Part shown: positions 43,801-51,753 of the stretch, in pieces
Layout: each line of letters begins with the position of its first letter
Numbering within the stretch: the stretch's first letter is position 1
NCBI RefSeq assembly: GCF_963677155.1
Contig: NZ_OY781884.1
Span: 3,592,501 to 3,656,500 of the forward strand
DNA from: an uncultured Draconibacterium sp.
GTDB lineage: Bacteria > Bacteroidota > Bacteroidia > Bacteroidales > Prolixibacteraceae
Reading direction: 5' to 3'
Length of the DNA: 64,000 nucleotides
Made by a program: the position numbers and the translations under genes
The notes under the pieces: generated by a model
Told to the model about the DNA's origin: nothing
Databases searched by the model: none
Seen by the model: only the letters and a program-made list of their open reading frames with translations

Positions 43801-44391
43801 ATCCTGTATTATCAGCAATCCATCGTTTAGGGTGTTAACCAGATTTTTGTAGCGTAATTCATTTGATTTTAATGTATTATGTTGTTCTATTTTCGACAGT
43901 GCAAACGCAATATTATTCGATATATCGATGAGGCAGAGTTCTTCTTTCGGATGTTTAGCATCTTTGGCCGGAACAGCAACGCTCATTACTCCCAGTATTT
44001 GGCCGTTTTCCTGTATTGTAGTAACAAATGGAATCCAGCATTCAGTATCAACATTTTTCAGATACTTTTGGGGAAGCTTGTATGCAACTGTTTGCGGCTT
44101 TTCTTTTATGTTGTGCCAGAATTTTTTGTCCGTTTCGTTTGCGAATACCTGATGTTTAATGTCTTCTCCCAGAGTCGTATCGCCATGACTGGAAAAATAG
44201 CTTATATTTTGGGTGTCATCAATAAGTGCAATCCATGCAAATTTGTATCCGCGGGTTTTTACTAATATTTTGCACGTTTTATCTATTATTGCTTCAGCTT
44301 GATCCTGTGAAGTTATCAGACGTTGAATTTGACGAGTAGTATCAATGATTTTGTGCAGATGTGCAATTTTTTGGTGAGTTTGATCATTCAT
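40861..44391 (-). CDS. Multi-PAS hybrid sensor histidine kinase (GAF-PASx5-HisKA-HATPase-REC)
   Basis: 1176 residues. A GAF-like N-terminus (about 1-175, IAHLHKIIDTTRQIQRLI...TRGYKFAWIALI) is followed by about five PAS modules, HisKA (LANMSHEIRTPMNGILG), HATPase (VTDTGVGI, GSGLGLAITKSYTEML) and a receiver with LILMDIKMPVLDG. The kinase core and N-terminus match the neighbouring 1526-residue kinase closely, and three of its PAS modules pair with modules there, so the two arose by duplication with PAS gain or loss. It lies 199 bases upstream of that gene on the same strand. Signal and output are unknown. Confidence 0.92.
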   Translation of the reverse strand: MNDQTHQKIAHLHKIIDTTRQIQRLITSQDQAEAIIDKTCKILVKTRGYKFAWIALIDDTQNISYFSSHGDTTLGEDIKHQVFANETDKKFWHNIKEKPQTVAYKLPQKYLKNVDTECWIPFVTTIQENGQILGVMSVAVPAKDAKHPKEELCLIDISNNIAFALSKIEQHNTLKSNELRYKNLVNTLNDGLLIIQDGVMKFVNQSLSKLTGYSEQELLDKEFTMLVAPEELERVKMVYTAILEGKENNKNYDSIAITKQGQTFSVEITAVSTDFNNRPAFLVILHNNSELKRSLEQLKEREEYFHFLSDASFEGIIIHNNGVILDVNQQLLDIFGYSREDLIGENMLSVFITENYRKKAIESIRKEISQPYVAGVQKKDGTIGYAEIEARSITYKGKLVRIAAIRDVSQRFELQLELKRNKERINRLLDNLPGVAYNCLNDENWSMHFVSEGSFQLFGYHPNEITTGGTVMYRDLVHPDDRDNGRDIIQKAIDNKETFELEYRIITQQNEIKWVWERGKPISNQNNFVLEGFITDITQRKKLERWNEMLSKAVESSSTSIVITDINGKIEYVNPYFEEKTGYKREEVLGKKPSILKSGKHDYHFYKQLWETISTGKIWKGEFKNKKKNGQSYWEQVSISPIFDKHGKIIKYVAVKEDITEKRRTLKALKKAKLRAEQNEARFKALHNASFGGIAIHDKGKILDCNEGLSRITGYSYEELIGIDGLLLIAKDYRKLTRQNIERQYEKPYEAFGLRKNGENYPLRIEGRMIPYNNKQVRVVEFRDITEQKRIEKELILAKERAEQTDKLKSSFLANMSHEIRTPMNGILGFTELLKEPDLSRQQRTEFIETIQTSGERMLSTINDIIDISKIESGMVVLNMQDINLNAFINDLHYFFQPMMQKKNIDFKVNSNNGLPISIFHTDPDKLHSILTNLIKNAYKFTASGTIEFGYIVAGGTISFYVTDTGVGIQKDRQKAIFERFVQADIADSRVFEGSGLGLAITKSYTEMLNGSISLKSELGKGSSFKVSLPIPRFENTKGTNTEKVEHKVEDRLNHRLKILIAEDDPVSVELLKLLVNDVASEIFVARNGKEAVDIAEKTTNIDLILMDIKMPVLDGYSTTKKIREFNKSVKIIAQSAFAQQDDIKEAITSGCNHFVSKPINRKNLFEVIKELFKTE

Positions 44392-44493
44392 CGTTTTAGA
44401 CCTGGTTTTTTATAAAGAGTACGATAATTTAATTGGTATGCAGGAGCTAATATAGCAAAATATGGCCCATAAACGGAGGGGTAGTGATCAAAA

Positions 44494-44523
44494 AAAAAGG
44501 TGCTCCGATTGAAGCACCTTTTT
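44494..44523 (-). terminator. Terminator of tkt
   Basis: 11-bp stem, 44494-44504 with 44513-44523; on the minus strand the T-run is TTTTTTTT right after the stem. Confidence 0.85.
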
Positions 44524-44543
44524 ACGTATGATTATTGTTTTTA

Positions 44544-46559
44544 CTATGCCAATAATTCTTTTACCTGGTTGTATACATTTTCTCCTGTATAACCCAGTTT
44601 TACATCCAATACTCCGGCAGGTGCAGAAAACCCGAATGATCCAAGACCAAACACTTTTCCGTCCATTCCAACCAGTCCTTCAAGTGTTACAGGCAATCCG
44701 GCAGTTAAACCGAATTTAATAACTCCTGCAGGAAGAACTTCTTTTTGGTATTCGGCACTTTGTGTGCGGAATAAACCTTCAGAAGGAACAGAAACGATAC
44801 GGCTTTTCACACCATCTTTTTCCAATAACTCGGCACCGGCAACCAAAGTACTTACTTCCGAACCGCTGGCCAACAGAATTACATCTGGTGTACCTTCGCA
44901 ATCCTGAAGGATGTATGCACCTTTTGTCGCTCCCTGGGCAGTTTCGTAAGTAGTAACATCTTTAATTCCCTGGCGCGAAAGGATAAGCGCTGTAGGTGTA
45001 TCGGTATTTTCCATAGCCATCTTCCAGGCAACGGTAGTTTCGTTACCATCGGCGGGGCGCAATACCAACATTGAGTTTTTGTGGCTGTGGTTTTGCAATT
45101 TTTCCAATAAGCGAATTTGCGCTTCCTGCTCAACCGGCTGGTGAGTAGGACCATCTTCTCCAACACGGAATGCATCGTGAGTCCAGATATATTTAACCGG
45201 TAACTCCTGCAATGCTGCAATACGTGCGGCTGGTTTCATATAGTCGCTGAATACGAAGAAAGTACCACAAGCAGGAATAACTCCTCCGTGCAGTGCCATA
45301 CCGTTCATAATGGCAGCCATTGTTAGTTCGCAAACACCTGCCTGCAGGAATTGGCCGCTAAAATCACCTTTTTTAAAGGATGTTGTATTCTTTAGGAAAC
45401 CATCAGTCTTATCCGAGTTTGAAAGGTCGGCAGACGACACGATCATATTCTCGACCTCGTTGGCAAATACTGAAAGAACAGTTGCTGAAGCACCACGTGT
45501 TGCGATACCTGCTTTTTGTTCAATTTTGCTGTAATCGATTTTCTGAACTTCTTTAGAGAAGAAAGCTTTCAGTTTTGCTGCTAATTCAGGATTTGCGGCT
45601 TCCCATTTCTCTTGCTCAGCTTTTTTCGCTGCAGCAGCTTCAATCAGCTCAGCTTTACGTTTTTCGTAGTATTCTTTTACATCGTCGAAAATTACGAATG
45701 GGTTTTCAGGATCTCCACCCAAATTCTCGATTGTTTTTGCAAATGAAGCTCCGGCACCTGATAATGGCTGTCCGTGTGTTGAACACTGACGTTCGAAATT
45801 AGCACCATCTTCAGTAATGGCACCTTTACCCATAATTGTTTTACCAATAATCAGGGTTGGTTTTTCAGTTTCAGCCTGTGCATCTTTTAACGCTTTACGA
45901 ATGGCATCAGCATCGTTACCAGCAATGGTTACAACGTTCCATCCCCAGGCTTTATATTTCATTTCAGTGTCTTCATTGGTAACCTCGTCGGTTTCTGTCG
46001 ACAGCTGGATGTCGTTTGAATCGTAGAACATGATCAGGTTGCTCAATCCCAGGTGTCCGGCAATTCTCCCTGCACCTTGCGAAATCTCTTCCTGAATACC
46101 ACCATCAGAAATAAATGTGTATGTTTTATGCGCCATCCACTCGCCAAAACGAGCAACCAAAAAGCGCTCGGCAATGGCTGCACCAACTGCCATAACATGG
46201 CCTTGTCCGAGTGGGCCTGATGTGTTTTCAACACCACGCTCCACGTCTACTTCGGGGTGTCCCGGAGTTACGCTTCCCCACTGACGGAAATTGGCAACAT
46301 CTTCCATGCTGTAAAAACCTGCCAACGATAAAATTCCGTAAAGCATTGGAGACATATGGCCCGGATCGAGGAAAAAACGGTCGCGGTTTGCCCATGTCAT
46401 ATCCGATGGATCGTAATTAAGGAATTCAGAATAAAGGATGTTTACAAAATCTGCTCCGCCCATTGCTCCGCCAGGGTGGCCCGATTTTGCTTTTTCAACC
46501 ATTGCGGCAGCCAGAATGCGAACATTATCAGCTGCTTTAACTTCAATACTTTTACTCAT
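44544..46559 (-). CDS. tkt: Transketolase
   Basis: 671 residues with the three thiamine-enzyme domains. N-terminal DNVRILAAAMVEKAKSGHPGGAMGGADF and the thiamine-pyrophosphate region GPLGQGHVMAVGAAIAERFL...TYTFISDGGIQEE; middle domain with PACGTFFVFSDYMKPAARIAALQ, HDAFRVGEDGPTHQPVEQEAQIRLL; C-terminal domain ends GYTGENVYNQVKELL. It moves two-carbon units in the pentose phosphate pathway. Monocistronic, with a -7 element at 46605-46612. Confidence 0.97.
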   Translation of the reverse strand: MSKSIEVKAADNVRILAAAMVEKAKSGHPGGAMGGADFVNILYSEFLNYDPSDMTWANRDRFFLDPGHMSPMLYGILSLAGFYSMEDVANFRQWGSVTPGHPEVDVERGVENTSGPLGQGHVMAVGAAIAERFLVARFGEWMAHKTYTFISDGGIQEEISQGAGRIAGHLGLSNLIMFYDSNDIQLSTETDEVTNEDTEMKYKAWGWNVVTIAGNDADAIRKALKDAQAETEKPTLIIGKTIMGKGAITEDGANFERQCSTHGQPLSGAGASFAKTIENLGGDPENPFVIFDDVKEYYEKRKAELIEAAAAKKAEQEKWEAANPELAAKLKAFFSKEVQKIDYSKIEQKAGIATRGASATVLSVFANEVENMIVSSADLSNSDKTDGFLKNTTSFKKGDFSGQFLQAGVCELTMAAIMNGMALHGGVIPACGTFFVFSDYMKPAARIAALQELPVKYIWTHDAFRVGEDGPTHQPVEQEAQIRLLEKLQNHSHKNSMLVLRPADGNETTVAWKMAMENTDTPTALILSRQGIKDVTTYETAQGATKGAYILQDCEGTPDVILLASGSEVSTLVAGAELLEKDGVKSRIVSVPSEGLFRTQSAEYQKEVLPAGVIKFGLTAGLPVTLEGLVGMDGKVFGLGSFGFSAPAGVLDVKLGYTGENVYNQVKELLA

Positions 46560-46604
46560 TTTTTTGTACTTTTTTTCAATTTACTTTAGGCAAGACAGGA
46601 ACGC

Positions 46605-46612
46605 CAAAAATA
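46605..46612 (-). promoter_or_regulatory. -7 element for tkt
   Basis: TATTTTTG on the minus strand, 45 bases before the ATG. No -33 element recognised. Confidence 0.4.
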
Positions 46613-46684
46613 GTAAAAAAGAGGGACTTGGAAAGGTGAGGTGGTGGTTATTAATAATAATTTAGCACTAAGCTTGCGTATAAA

Positions 46685-46720
46685 AAAAGGAGAACCAGAT
46701 ATAAACCCGATTCTCCTTTT
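46685..46720 (-). terminator. Terminator of serA
   Basis: AAAAGGAGAA (46685-46694) pairs with TTCTCCTTTT (46711-46720); on the minus strand a run of T follows. Confidence 0.8.
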
Positions 46721-46750
46721 GATAGAATATTTCTTTAAACCGATGTTGCT

Positions 46751-47923
46751 TTACGCATTTATCAAACGAACCATAAAGATTCCGTCGATAGCCAACAGTT
46801 TTTCTTTTACGCTGTCGTTAATTTTATCGGCATCAACGTCGATAATGTTATAGGCAATGTCGTCGCGTTTTTTGTTCAACATATTGTCAATGTTCAATCC
46901 CTCAGCAGCCAATACCGTTGAAATCTGGCTTACCATATTCGGCACATTGCGGTTGGCAATCAGAATACGGCTTCCACCGTTGCGCTCTAGTTCGGCAGCA
47001 GGGAAATTCACCGAGTTTTTAATGTTACCGTTTTCCAGGTAGTCGCGCATTTGTTCAACGGCCATGATGGCGCAGTTGGTTTCCGATTCTTTTGTTGAAG
47101 CTCCTAAGTGAGGAATTGAAATTACATTATCCAGTTTCAGGCATTCTTCATCAGGGAAATCAGTAATATATTTGGCTACTTTACCCGATTCAATCGCATC
47201 TTTCAAATCACCGTGATCTACGAGGCCTCCACGTGCAAAGTTCAGAATTTTAACGCCATCTTTCATCATGGCAAATTTGTCTTTGTTGATGTATCCTTTG
47301 GTATCGGGCAACAAGGGAATGTTGATGGTAATAAAATCGGCTTGTTGCAACAATACCTGAATACCTTCAACTACTTGCACTTCGCGGCTCAATTTCAGTG
47401 CGTGTTTTACCGACATGTATGGATCGTAACCAATAACGTTCATGCGCAGTGCCGATGCTGCATTTGCAGCTAAAACACCAATGGCACCTAATCCAATTAC
47501 GGCCAGTGTTTTCCCTTTAATTTCCTCTCCGGCAAAGTTTTTCTTGCCTTTTTCAACTAATGCAGGAACGTTGTCACCTTCGCCAATTAGAGTTTTTGCC
47601 CAGTTTGCTGCTCCAATATAATCGCGTGAAGCCATTAACATTCCGGCGATAACGGCCTCTTTTACCCCATTGGCATTAGCGCCCGGAGTGTTAAACACTA
47701 CGATTCCTTTTTCAGTACATTTTTCAATAGGGATATTGTTTACACCCGCTCCGGCTCTTGCTACTGCTTTTACCGACGATGGAATTTCAACATCGTGCAT
47801 TTTAAAACTGCGCAAAACAATAGCATCCGGATTTGGAAGCTCGCTTGCAATCTCGTAATTGTCGAGCGGGAATAATTTAAGACCATCGGGGTCAATCTTA
47901 TTCAGAGTTTGAATTTTAAACAT
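46751..47923 (-). CDS. serA: D-3-phosphoglycerate dehydrogenase with ACT domain
   Basis: 390 residues. Substrate-binding and NAD-binding halves of the D-2-hydroxyacid dehydrogenase fold: TLAVIGLGAIGVLAA (Rossmann loop), NFARGGLVDHGDL (catalytic Arg), FPDEE (Glu) and IPHLGASTKES (His). The last about 80 residues are an ACT domain, the site where serine may inhibit. It makes 3-phosphohydroxypyruvate, the first step to serine, and thus to cysteine. serC is not adjacent. No TAnnTTTG lies just upstream; the ends of the 5' leader contain a small ACCCAA/TTGGGT palindrome (47970-47989). Confidence 0.94.
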   Translation of the reverse strand: MFKIQTLNKIDPDGLKLFPLDNYEIASELPNPDAIVLRSFKMHDVEIPSSVKAVARAGAGVNNIPIEKCTEKGIVVFNTPGANANGVKEAVIAGMLMASRDYIGAANWAKTLIGEGDNVPALVEKGKKNFAGEEIKGKTLAVIGLGAIGVLAANAASALRMNVIGYDPYMSVKHALKLSREVQVVEGIQVLLQQADFITINIPLLPDTKGYINKDKFAMMKDGVKILNFARGGLVDHGDLKDAIESGKVAKYITDFPDEECLKLDNVISIPHLGASTKESETNCAIMAVEQMRDYLENGNIKNSVNFPAAELERNGGSRILIANRNVPNMVSQISTVLAAEGLNIDNMLNKKRDDIAYNIIDVDADKINDSVKEKLLAIDGIFMVRLINA

Positions 47924-48118
47924 GTAGCTTGTTTTTTAATTGATATTCTCTGTAGCTGATAACGCTAACCCAAAATGCAAAATATTGGGTAGCATATGTT
48001 TTAATGACAAATATCAGCATTATATCTATAAATTATAAGCGATTGCGGGGATTAATTTTCAATATGAAATTAACATTAATGATTCGCTGCTGAAAAGAGC
48101 ATGAGGTTTTAGATAAAT

Positions 48119-48137
48119 TGAAACGATAATCATTATT
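48119..48137. promoter_or_regulatory. Fur-box-like sequence
   Basis: GATAATCATTAT (48125-48136) matches 12 consecutive bases of the classic 19-bp Fur box; the left third matches poorly. About 200 bases before serA. It may be chance in AT-rich DNA. Confidence 0.25.
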
Positions 48138-48222
48138 GAGTGATTGGTGCAAATAAATGGTAGAGAGAGGATAAGGATTTTGAGATTTTTACTGCCACCA
48201 GAATATTTTTCGTTTAAGAGCC

Positions 48223-48251
48223 AAAAAAAAGCCAGACTCTCCAGCCTGGCT
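48223..48251 (-). terminator. Terminator of the second Crp-like gene
   Basis: AGCCAG (48230-48235) pairs with CTGGCT (48246-48251); on the minus strand the stem is followed by a run of eight T. Confidence 0.75.
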
Positions 48252-48380
48252 CATCAACCTTCAACTACTAACCGATTTTATAACCCAAAAAATTATGAAA
48301 CAATAGTTATGAACTATTATGTCTTTAGATTTTATATGTGCAAAGAAAATAATAGAATACAAATAGGTATGTAATGTAAG

Positions 48381-49010
48381 TCACAAAAGGCCAGAAAAAT
48401 CAATAAAATTTCGTGAAAGTGAAACTTTACCATTTTTTTCCAGCTTTTTCAAGAGACGCGATATTACTTCGCGCGATGAATTAAGTTGAAGAGCCAGATC
48501 CTGATGTGTGCCGGAATAGGTCTGAACACCCGATTTTTTGTGGCGGTCGATAAAAAATTTGACCAAACGCTCATCGAGTTTTAAAAAGGCAACAGCATCA
48601 AGAGTATTTATTAGTTCGCGAAACCTGTTTTGGAAGGTTTGCATTACGTATTGTTTCCAGAGGGGATATTTGCTTGTCCAGGTATCCAGCATTTCAACCG
48701 GAATCATCAGTACTTCAGTATCCACCTCGGCAACGGCATTTACTTCGCTAATTTGGCGAGCCATGCAGCAGGTTAACGACATGGCACAAACTTCGTCGGC
48801 CTGCAGGTAATAAAGCAGCAATTCGTTGCCAGCCTCGCTGGTGCGCGAAACCCGAATCAGTCCTTTTAGCACCATCGGGAAACTGGAAATAAACTGTCCT
48901 TCGCGGATTAAAGTTTCGTGTTGTGTATATTTTTTTCTTACGGCAACCTGCAGAATTTCTTCCTGTAGCTCGGGTTCAAGAAAATTGTATCGGGTATAAA
49001 AATCTTCCAT
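48381..49010 (-). CDS. Crp/Fnr family transcriptional regulator
   Basis: 209 residues with the cyclic-nucleotide-binding-type beta-roll (about 20-125; HETLIREGQFISSFPMVLKGLIRVSR) and a C-terminal winged helix (HQDLALQLNSSREVISRLLKKLEKNGKVSLSRN). The Cys pair in MSLTCCMAR lies near the end of the sensor domain, as in many FLP-like Bacteroidota regulators. It is distinct from the regulator at 606-1307. It has a full-consensus promoter and its own terminator; targets are unknown. Confidence 0.9.
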   Translation of the reverse strand: MEDFYTRYNFLEPELQEEILQVAVRKKYTQHETLIREGQFISSFPMVLKGLIRVSRTSEAGNELLLYYLQADEVCAMSLTCCMARQISEVNAVAEVDTEVLMIPVEMLDTWTSKYPLWKQYVMQTFQNRFRELINTLDAVAFLKLDERLVKFFIDRHKKSGVQTYSGTHQDLALQLNSSREVISRLLKKLEKNGKVSLSRNFIDFSGLL

Positions 49011-49029
49011 GCTAGTTGTTCAATTTCAG

Positions 49030-49060
49030 CAAATTTAATGTTGTGCCGCATTTCTGCAAA
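49030..49060 (-). promoter_or_regulatory. Promoter of the second Crp-like gene
   Basis: On the minus strand TTTG (from about 49057-49060), 19 bases, TAAATTTG (49030-49037). Leader about 15 bases. Confidence 0.7.
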
Positions 49061-49154
49061 AAAAATCAACGAAATACGCTACTTGTGTAATTTTTTCTAA
49101 TTGAAATGGTTATACATTTTTTTCTAGTTATTTCGAATCAGGTTGCCGGAAACA

Positions 49155-49188
49155 AAAAAAGATTCCAAATCAATAAGGAATCTTTTTT
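49155..49188 (-). terminator. Terminator of grpE-dnaJ
   Basis: 12-bp stem, 49155-49166 with 49177-49188, T-rich flank on the minus strand. Confidence 0.8.
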
Positions 49189-49210
49189 GTTTTATGGTCG
49201 TCAAATAGAT

Positions 49211-50377
49211 TTACTCAAACATGTCTTTCATTTTCTGAAAGAATGATTTTTCCTGTGCAGAAGGTCCGTCCTGAAACCCAGGCGAGTCCTGAAGTTTTTC
49301 CAGCGCACGTTTTTCTTCGTTGCTCAGTTTTTTAGGAATCCAAACATGCACACGAACCAATAAATCGCCGCGTCCGTAACCATTTACATCAGGAATACCT
49401 TTTCCGCGCAGGCGAAGTATTTTTTCGGGTTGTGTACCTGCTTCTATTTTTACTTTTACTTTGCCATCAACTGTTGGAATTTCGGCTGTGGTACCCAATG
49501 TAATTTCGGGGAACGATAAGAAGAGGTTGTAAATCAGGTTATTTCCGTCACGAACCAATTCCTGGTCATCTTCTTCGGTAATTACAACCAGCAAGTCGCC
49601 GTTTATGCCGCCACGTCGTCCGGTATTTCCTTTTCCCGAAACATTAAGCTGCATGCCTTCGCCAACGCCTGCCGGAATTTTAATATTAATTACTTCTTCC
49701 TCGCGAATAACTCCTTCTCCGGCACAGTGGTTACATTTGTCGGTAATCATTTTCCCTTCGCCTCCGCAGGTTGGACAAGCCGAAGTGGTTTGCATTTGCC
49801 CCAGCAAAGTATTCTGTACACGTGTTACCTGGCCGGCTCCACCACAAGTTCCGCAAGTAGAGTACGACGAACCGTTCTTAGCTCCGGTTCCGTTACAATG
49901 CTGGCAGGCTACGTATTTTTTTACCTTTATTTTTTTCTCAACGCCGTTAACAATTTCCTGGAGGTTCAGCTTTACTTTTACACGCAAATCGGAACCACGG
50001 CTCACTCTTCGGCCACCTCTGCTACGGCCTCCGCCGCCGCTAAATCCACCGAATCCGCCAAAATGTCCGCCAAAAATGTCGCCAAAAGCTGAGAAGATAT
50101 CTTCAATGTCAGAGAAACCACCTCCGCCAAATCCGCCACCACCGGCAGCGCCGCTCATTCCGGCATGACCGAACTGATCGTAACGTTGTTTTTTCTCTGG
50201 GTTGCTGAGTACTTCGTAGGCTTCAGCTGCTTCTTTAAACTTCTCTTCAGCCTCCTTGTTATCCGGGTTTTTATCCGGGTGATATTGGATTGCCTTTTTA
50301 CGATAAGCTTTTTTTACTTCTTCGGGAGACGCATTTTTGCCAACTCCTAATACTTCGTAATAATCTCTTTTTGCCAT
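49211..50377 (-). CDS. dnaJ: Chaperone DnaJ (type I Hsp40)
   Basis: 388 residues. J domain at 4-66 with the HPD motif in YHPDKNPDN, a Gly/Phe-rich stretch (about 75-130), four zinc-finger repeats ([32 protein letters not shown] at about 150-215) and a C-terminal substrate domain. It delivers unfolded proteins to DnaK and stimulates its ATPase. It follows grpE by 18 bases in one operon; dnaK is elsewhere. Confidence 0.97.
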   Translation of the reverse strand: MAKRDYYEVLGVGKNASPEEVKKAYRKKAIQYHPDKNPDNKEAEEKFKEAAEAYEVLSNPEKKQRYDQFGHAGMSGAAGGGGFGGGGFSDIEDIFSAFGDIFGGHFGGFGGFSGGGGRSRGGRRVSRGSDLRVKVKLNLQEIVNGVEKKIKVKKYVACQHCNGTGAKNGSSYSTCGTCGGAGQVTRVQNTLLGQMQTTSACPTCGGEGKMITDKCNHCAGEGVIREEEVINIKIPAGVGEGMQLNVSGKGNTGRRGGINGDLLVVITEEDDQELVRDGNNLIYNLFLSFPEITLGTTAEIPTVDGKVKVKIEAGTQPEKILRLRGKGIPDVNGYGRGDLLVRVHVWIPKKLSNEEKRALEKLQDSPGFQDGPSAQEKSFFQKMKDMFE

Positions 50378-50395
50378 TCTTCCTCCTCTGAATTA

Positions 50396-50986
50396 TTATT
50401 CTCCGATTACAACTTTGGCAAACCGGATTACCTTTTCATTTAAGCAATAACCTTTTTGAATTACATCAACTACTTTTCCTTTTAATTCCTCGCTTGGCGC
50501 CGGAATTTTTGTAATGGCTTCGTGCAGGTCAACATCAAAATCAGCATGTTGAGCTTCAATTTCTTTTACATTGTTTTGTTTCAGAAACTCCTGAAATTTT
50601 TTGTATATCAGTGCTGTTCCGTTTTTTCCTGCATCTTCGTCCTCAAGGTGTTTCATCGAGTCAAGCGCACGTTCAAAATCGTCGATAACCGGAAGTATAT
50701 TAACGATAACCGATTCGCCTCCTGTTTTAATCAGGTCGGCTTTTTCTTTCATTGTTCTTCTTCTGAAGTTATCAAATTCAGCTTGCAAACGCAGGTGTTT
50801 GTCCTGAAGTTCTTGAAGCTTCTCGCCCAATTCCTCCAGCTGCTCTTCCTTTTTATCTTTTTTCGATTTTTTCTTTTTTTCTTTTTTGTCGTCCGCTTTC
50901 TCCTCCTTTTCGGTAGCAGTATCTTCAACCTGAGTTGCTTTATCTTTTTCTTCTTCTGTTTCCTTGTTTACTTTTTCTTCCGCCAT
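50396..50986 (-). CDS. grpE: Nucleotide exchange factor GrpE
   Basis: 196 residues. A charged, low-complexity N-terminus (Glu/Lys-rich, about 1-50) precedes the coiled-coil (LEELGEKLQELQDKHLRLQAEFDNFRRR) and the C-terminal beta-wing (ADFDVDLHEAITKIPAPSEELKGKVVDVIQKGYCLNEKVIRFAKVVIG). It releases ADP from DnaK. No CIRCE-type inverted repeat is seen upstream, so HrcA control is not supported here. Confidence 0.95.
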   Translation of the reverse strand: MAEEKVNKETEEEKDKATQVEDTATEKEEKADDKKEKKKKSKKDKKEEQLEELGEKLQELQDKHLRLQAEFDNFRRRTMKEKADLIKTGGESVIVNILPVIDDFERALDSMKHLEDEDAGKNGTALIYKKFQEFLKQNNVKEIEAQHADFDVDLHEAITKIPAPSEELKGKVVDVIQKGYCLNEKVIRFAKVVIGE

Positions 50987-51064
50987 TTTACCTAATTTTT
51001 CAGTATAAATAATTAACTGTAAGCCTTTTTTATGCTACGCTGACATAGCAAAAATTTTGCCATG

Positions 51065-51072
51065 CAAATATA
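51065..51072 (-). promoter_or_regulatory. -7 element for grpE-dnaJ
   Basis: TATATTTG on the minus strand, about 80 bases before the grpE ATG. -33 not clear. Confidence 0.45.
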
Positions 51073-51078
51073 AACGAC

Positions 51079-51114
51079 AAATTGGCACCCGAATATGATT
51101 TCAAGTGCCAATTT
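51079..51114 (-). terminator. Terminator after the thioredoxin-like gene
   Basis: AAATTGGCAC (51079-51088) and GTGCCAATTT (51105-51114) form a perfect 10-bp stem; T-rich sequence follows on the minus strand. Confidence 0.65.
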
Positions 51115-51145
51115 GAACGATTTATACTATTTTTAAAGTAGTGTC

Positions 51146-51667
51146 TTACATCTCTTCCTTGAGAATTTTGTGCAGAGCAGCGTCGAGTGACGGTCCACGC
51201 AACTTTTTGGCAATAATTACCCCTTTTTCATCGATGAGATAATTATCCGGAATACCACGAACCTGGTAAATTATACGGTATTTTGAATTCCACTTTTTGA
51301 AATCACAGATGTGATTTGGCCATTCTAAACCATCTTGTTTAATGGCAGCTTTCCATCTTTCAGGAGAATCGTCGAGCGATACGCCAAAAACGGTAAATCC
51401 CTTACCTTTAGTAAATTTGGCGTCTTTATATTTATTGTAGTTGGCCACTACGTTTGGATTTTCACGGCGACATGGGCCACACCACGATGCCCAAAAATCA
51501 ATCAGCACAACTTTGCCTTGCAAGTCGGATAATTTAATGATTTCACCATCTGGGCTTTTTCCAATCAGTTCGGGTGCTTTGTTGCCAATGTTTAAACCAA
51601 GTTCCTGGGCATTAATAAAAGTAGTGCCCATAAAAATGATCGCTGCCAATAAAATAAGTCTTTTCAT
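51146..51667 (-). CDS. TlpA-like secreted thioredoxin-family protein
   Basis: 173 residues. Signal peptide MKRLILLAAIIFMGTTFINAQ, then a redoxin fold with APELIGKSPDGEIIKLSDLQGKVVLIDFWASWCGPCRRE; the WCGPC active site is intact. It likely works in the periplasm on disulfides, for example in c-type cytochrome maturation or peroxide defence. It has its own consensus promoter and terminator, between murA and grpE. Confidence 0.9.
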   Translation of the reverse strand: MKRLILLAAIIFMGTTFINAQELGLNIGNKAPELIGKSPDGEIIKLSDLQGKVVLIDFWASWCGPCRRENPNVVANYNKYKDAKFTKGKGFTVFGVSLDDSPERWKAAIKQDGLEWPNHICDFKKWNSKYRIIYQVRGIPDNYLIDEKGVIIAKKLRGPSLDAALHKILKEEM

Positions 51668-51696
51668 TTTTTGCGTATTGATATTTCTAAAAAAGT

Positions 51697-51726
51697 CAAA
51701 TATAGAATTTTATGTAGAAACACAAA
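51697..51726 (-). promoter_or_regulatory. Promoter of the thioredoxin-like gene
   Basis: TTTG (51723-51726), 18 bases, TATATTTG (51697-51704) on the minus strand, 30 bases before the ATG. Confidence 0.65.
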
Positions 51727-51753
51727 GCTCCAAATAATGTTTTAACAACGCGT

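Larger units (their letters stand above)
47924..48380. other. Spacer upstream of serA with Fur-box-like and terminator elements
   Basis: No gene supported. It holds an imperfect palindrome near 47967-47990, a Fur-box-like stretch at 48119-48137, and the terminator 48223-48251 of the second Crp-like gene. Confidence 0.5.

Noticed and set aside
48144-48374. 76-codon plus-strand ORF between serA and the second Crp-like gene
   Set aside because: It runs through the terminator of the Crp-like gene, has no known features and reads like spacer sequence.
49605-50168. 187-codon ORF antisense to dnaJ
   Set aside because: It mirrors the Gly-rich coding sequence of dnaJ, giving a Pro-rich artefact with no domain features.
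50987-51145. CIRCE element expected before grpE-dnaJ
   Set aside because: The hairpin there (AAATTGGCAC/GTGCCAATTT) does not match TTAGCACTC-N9-GAGTGCTAA and works better as a terminator.
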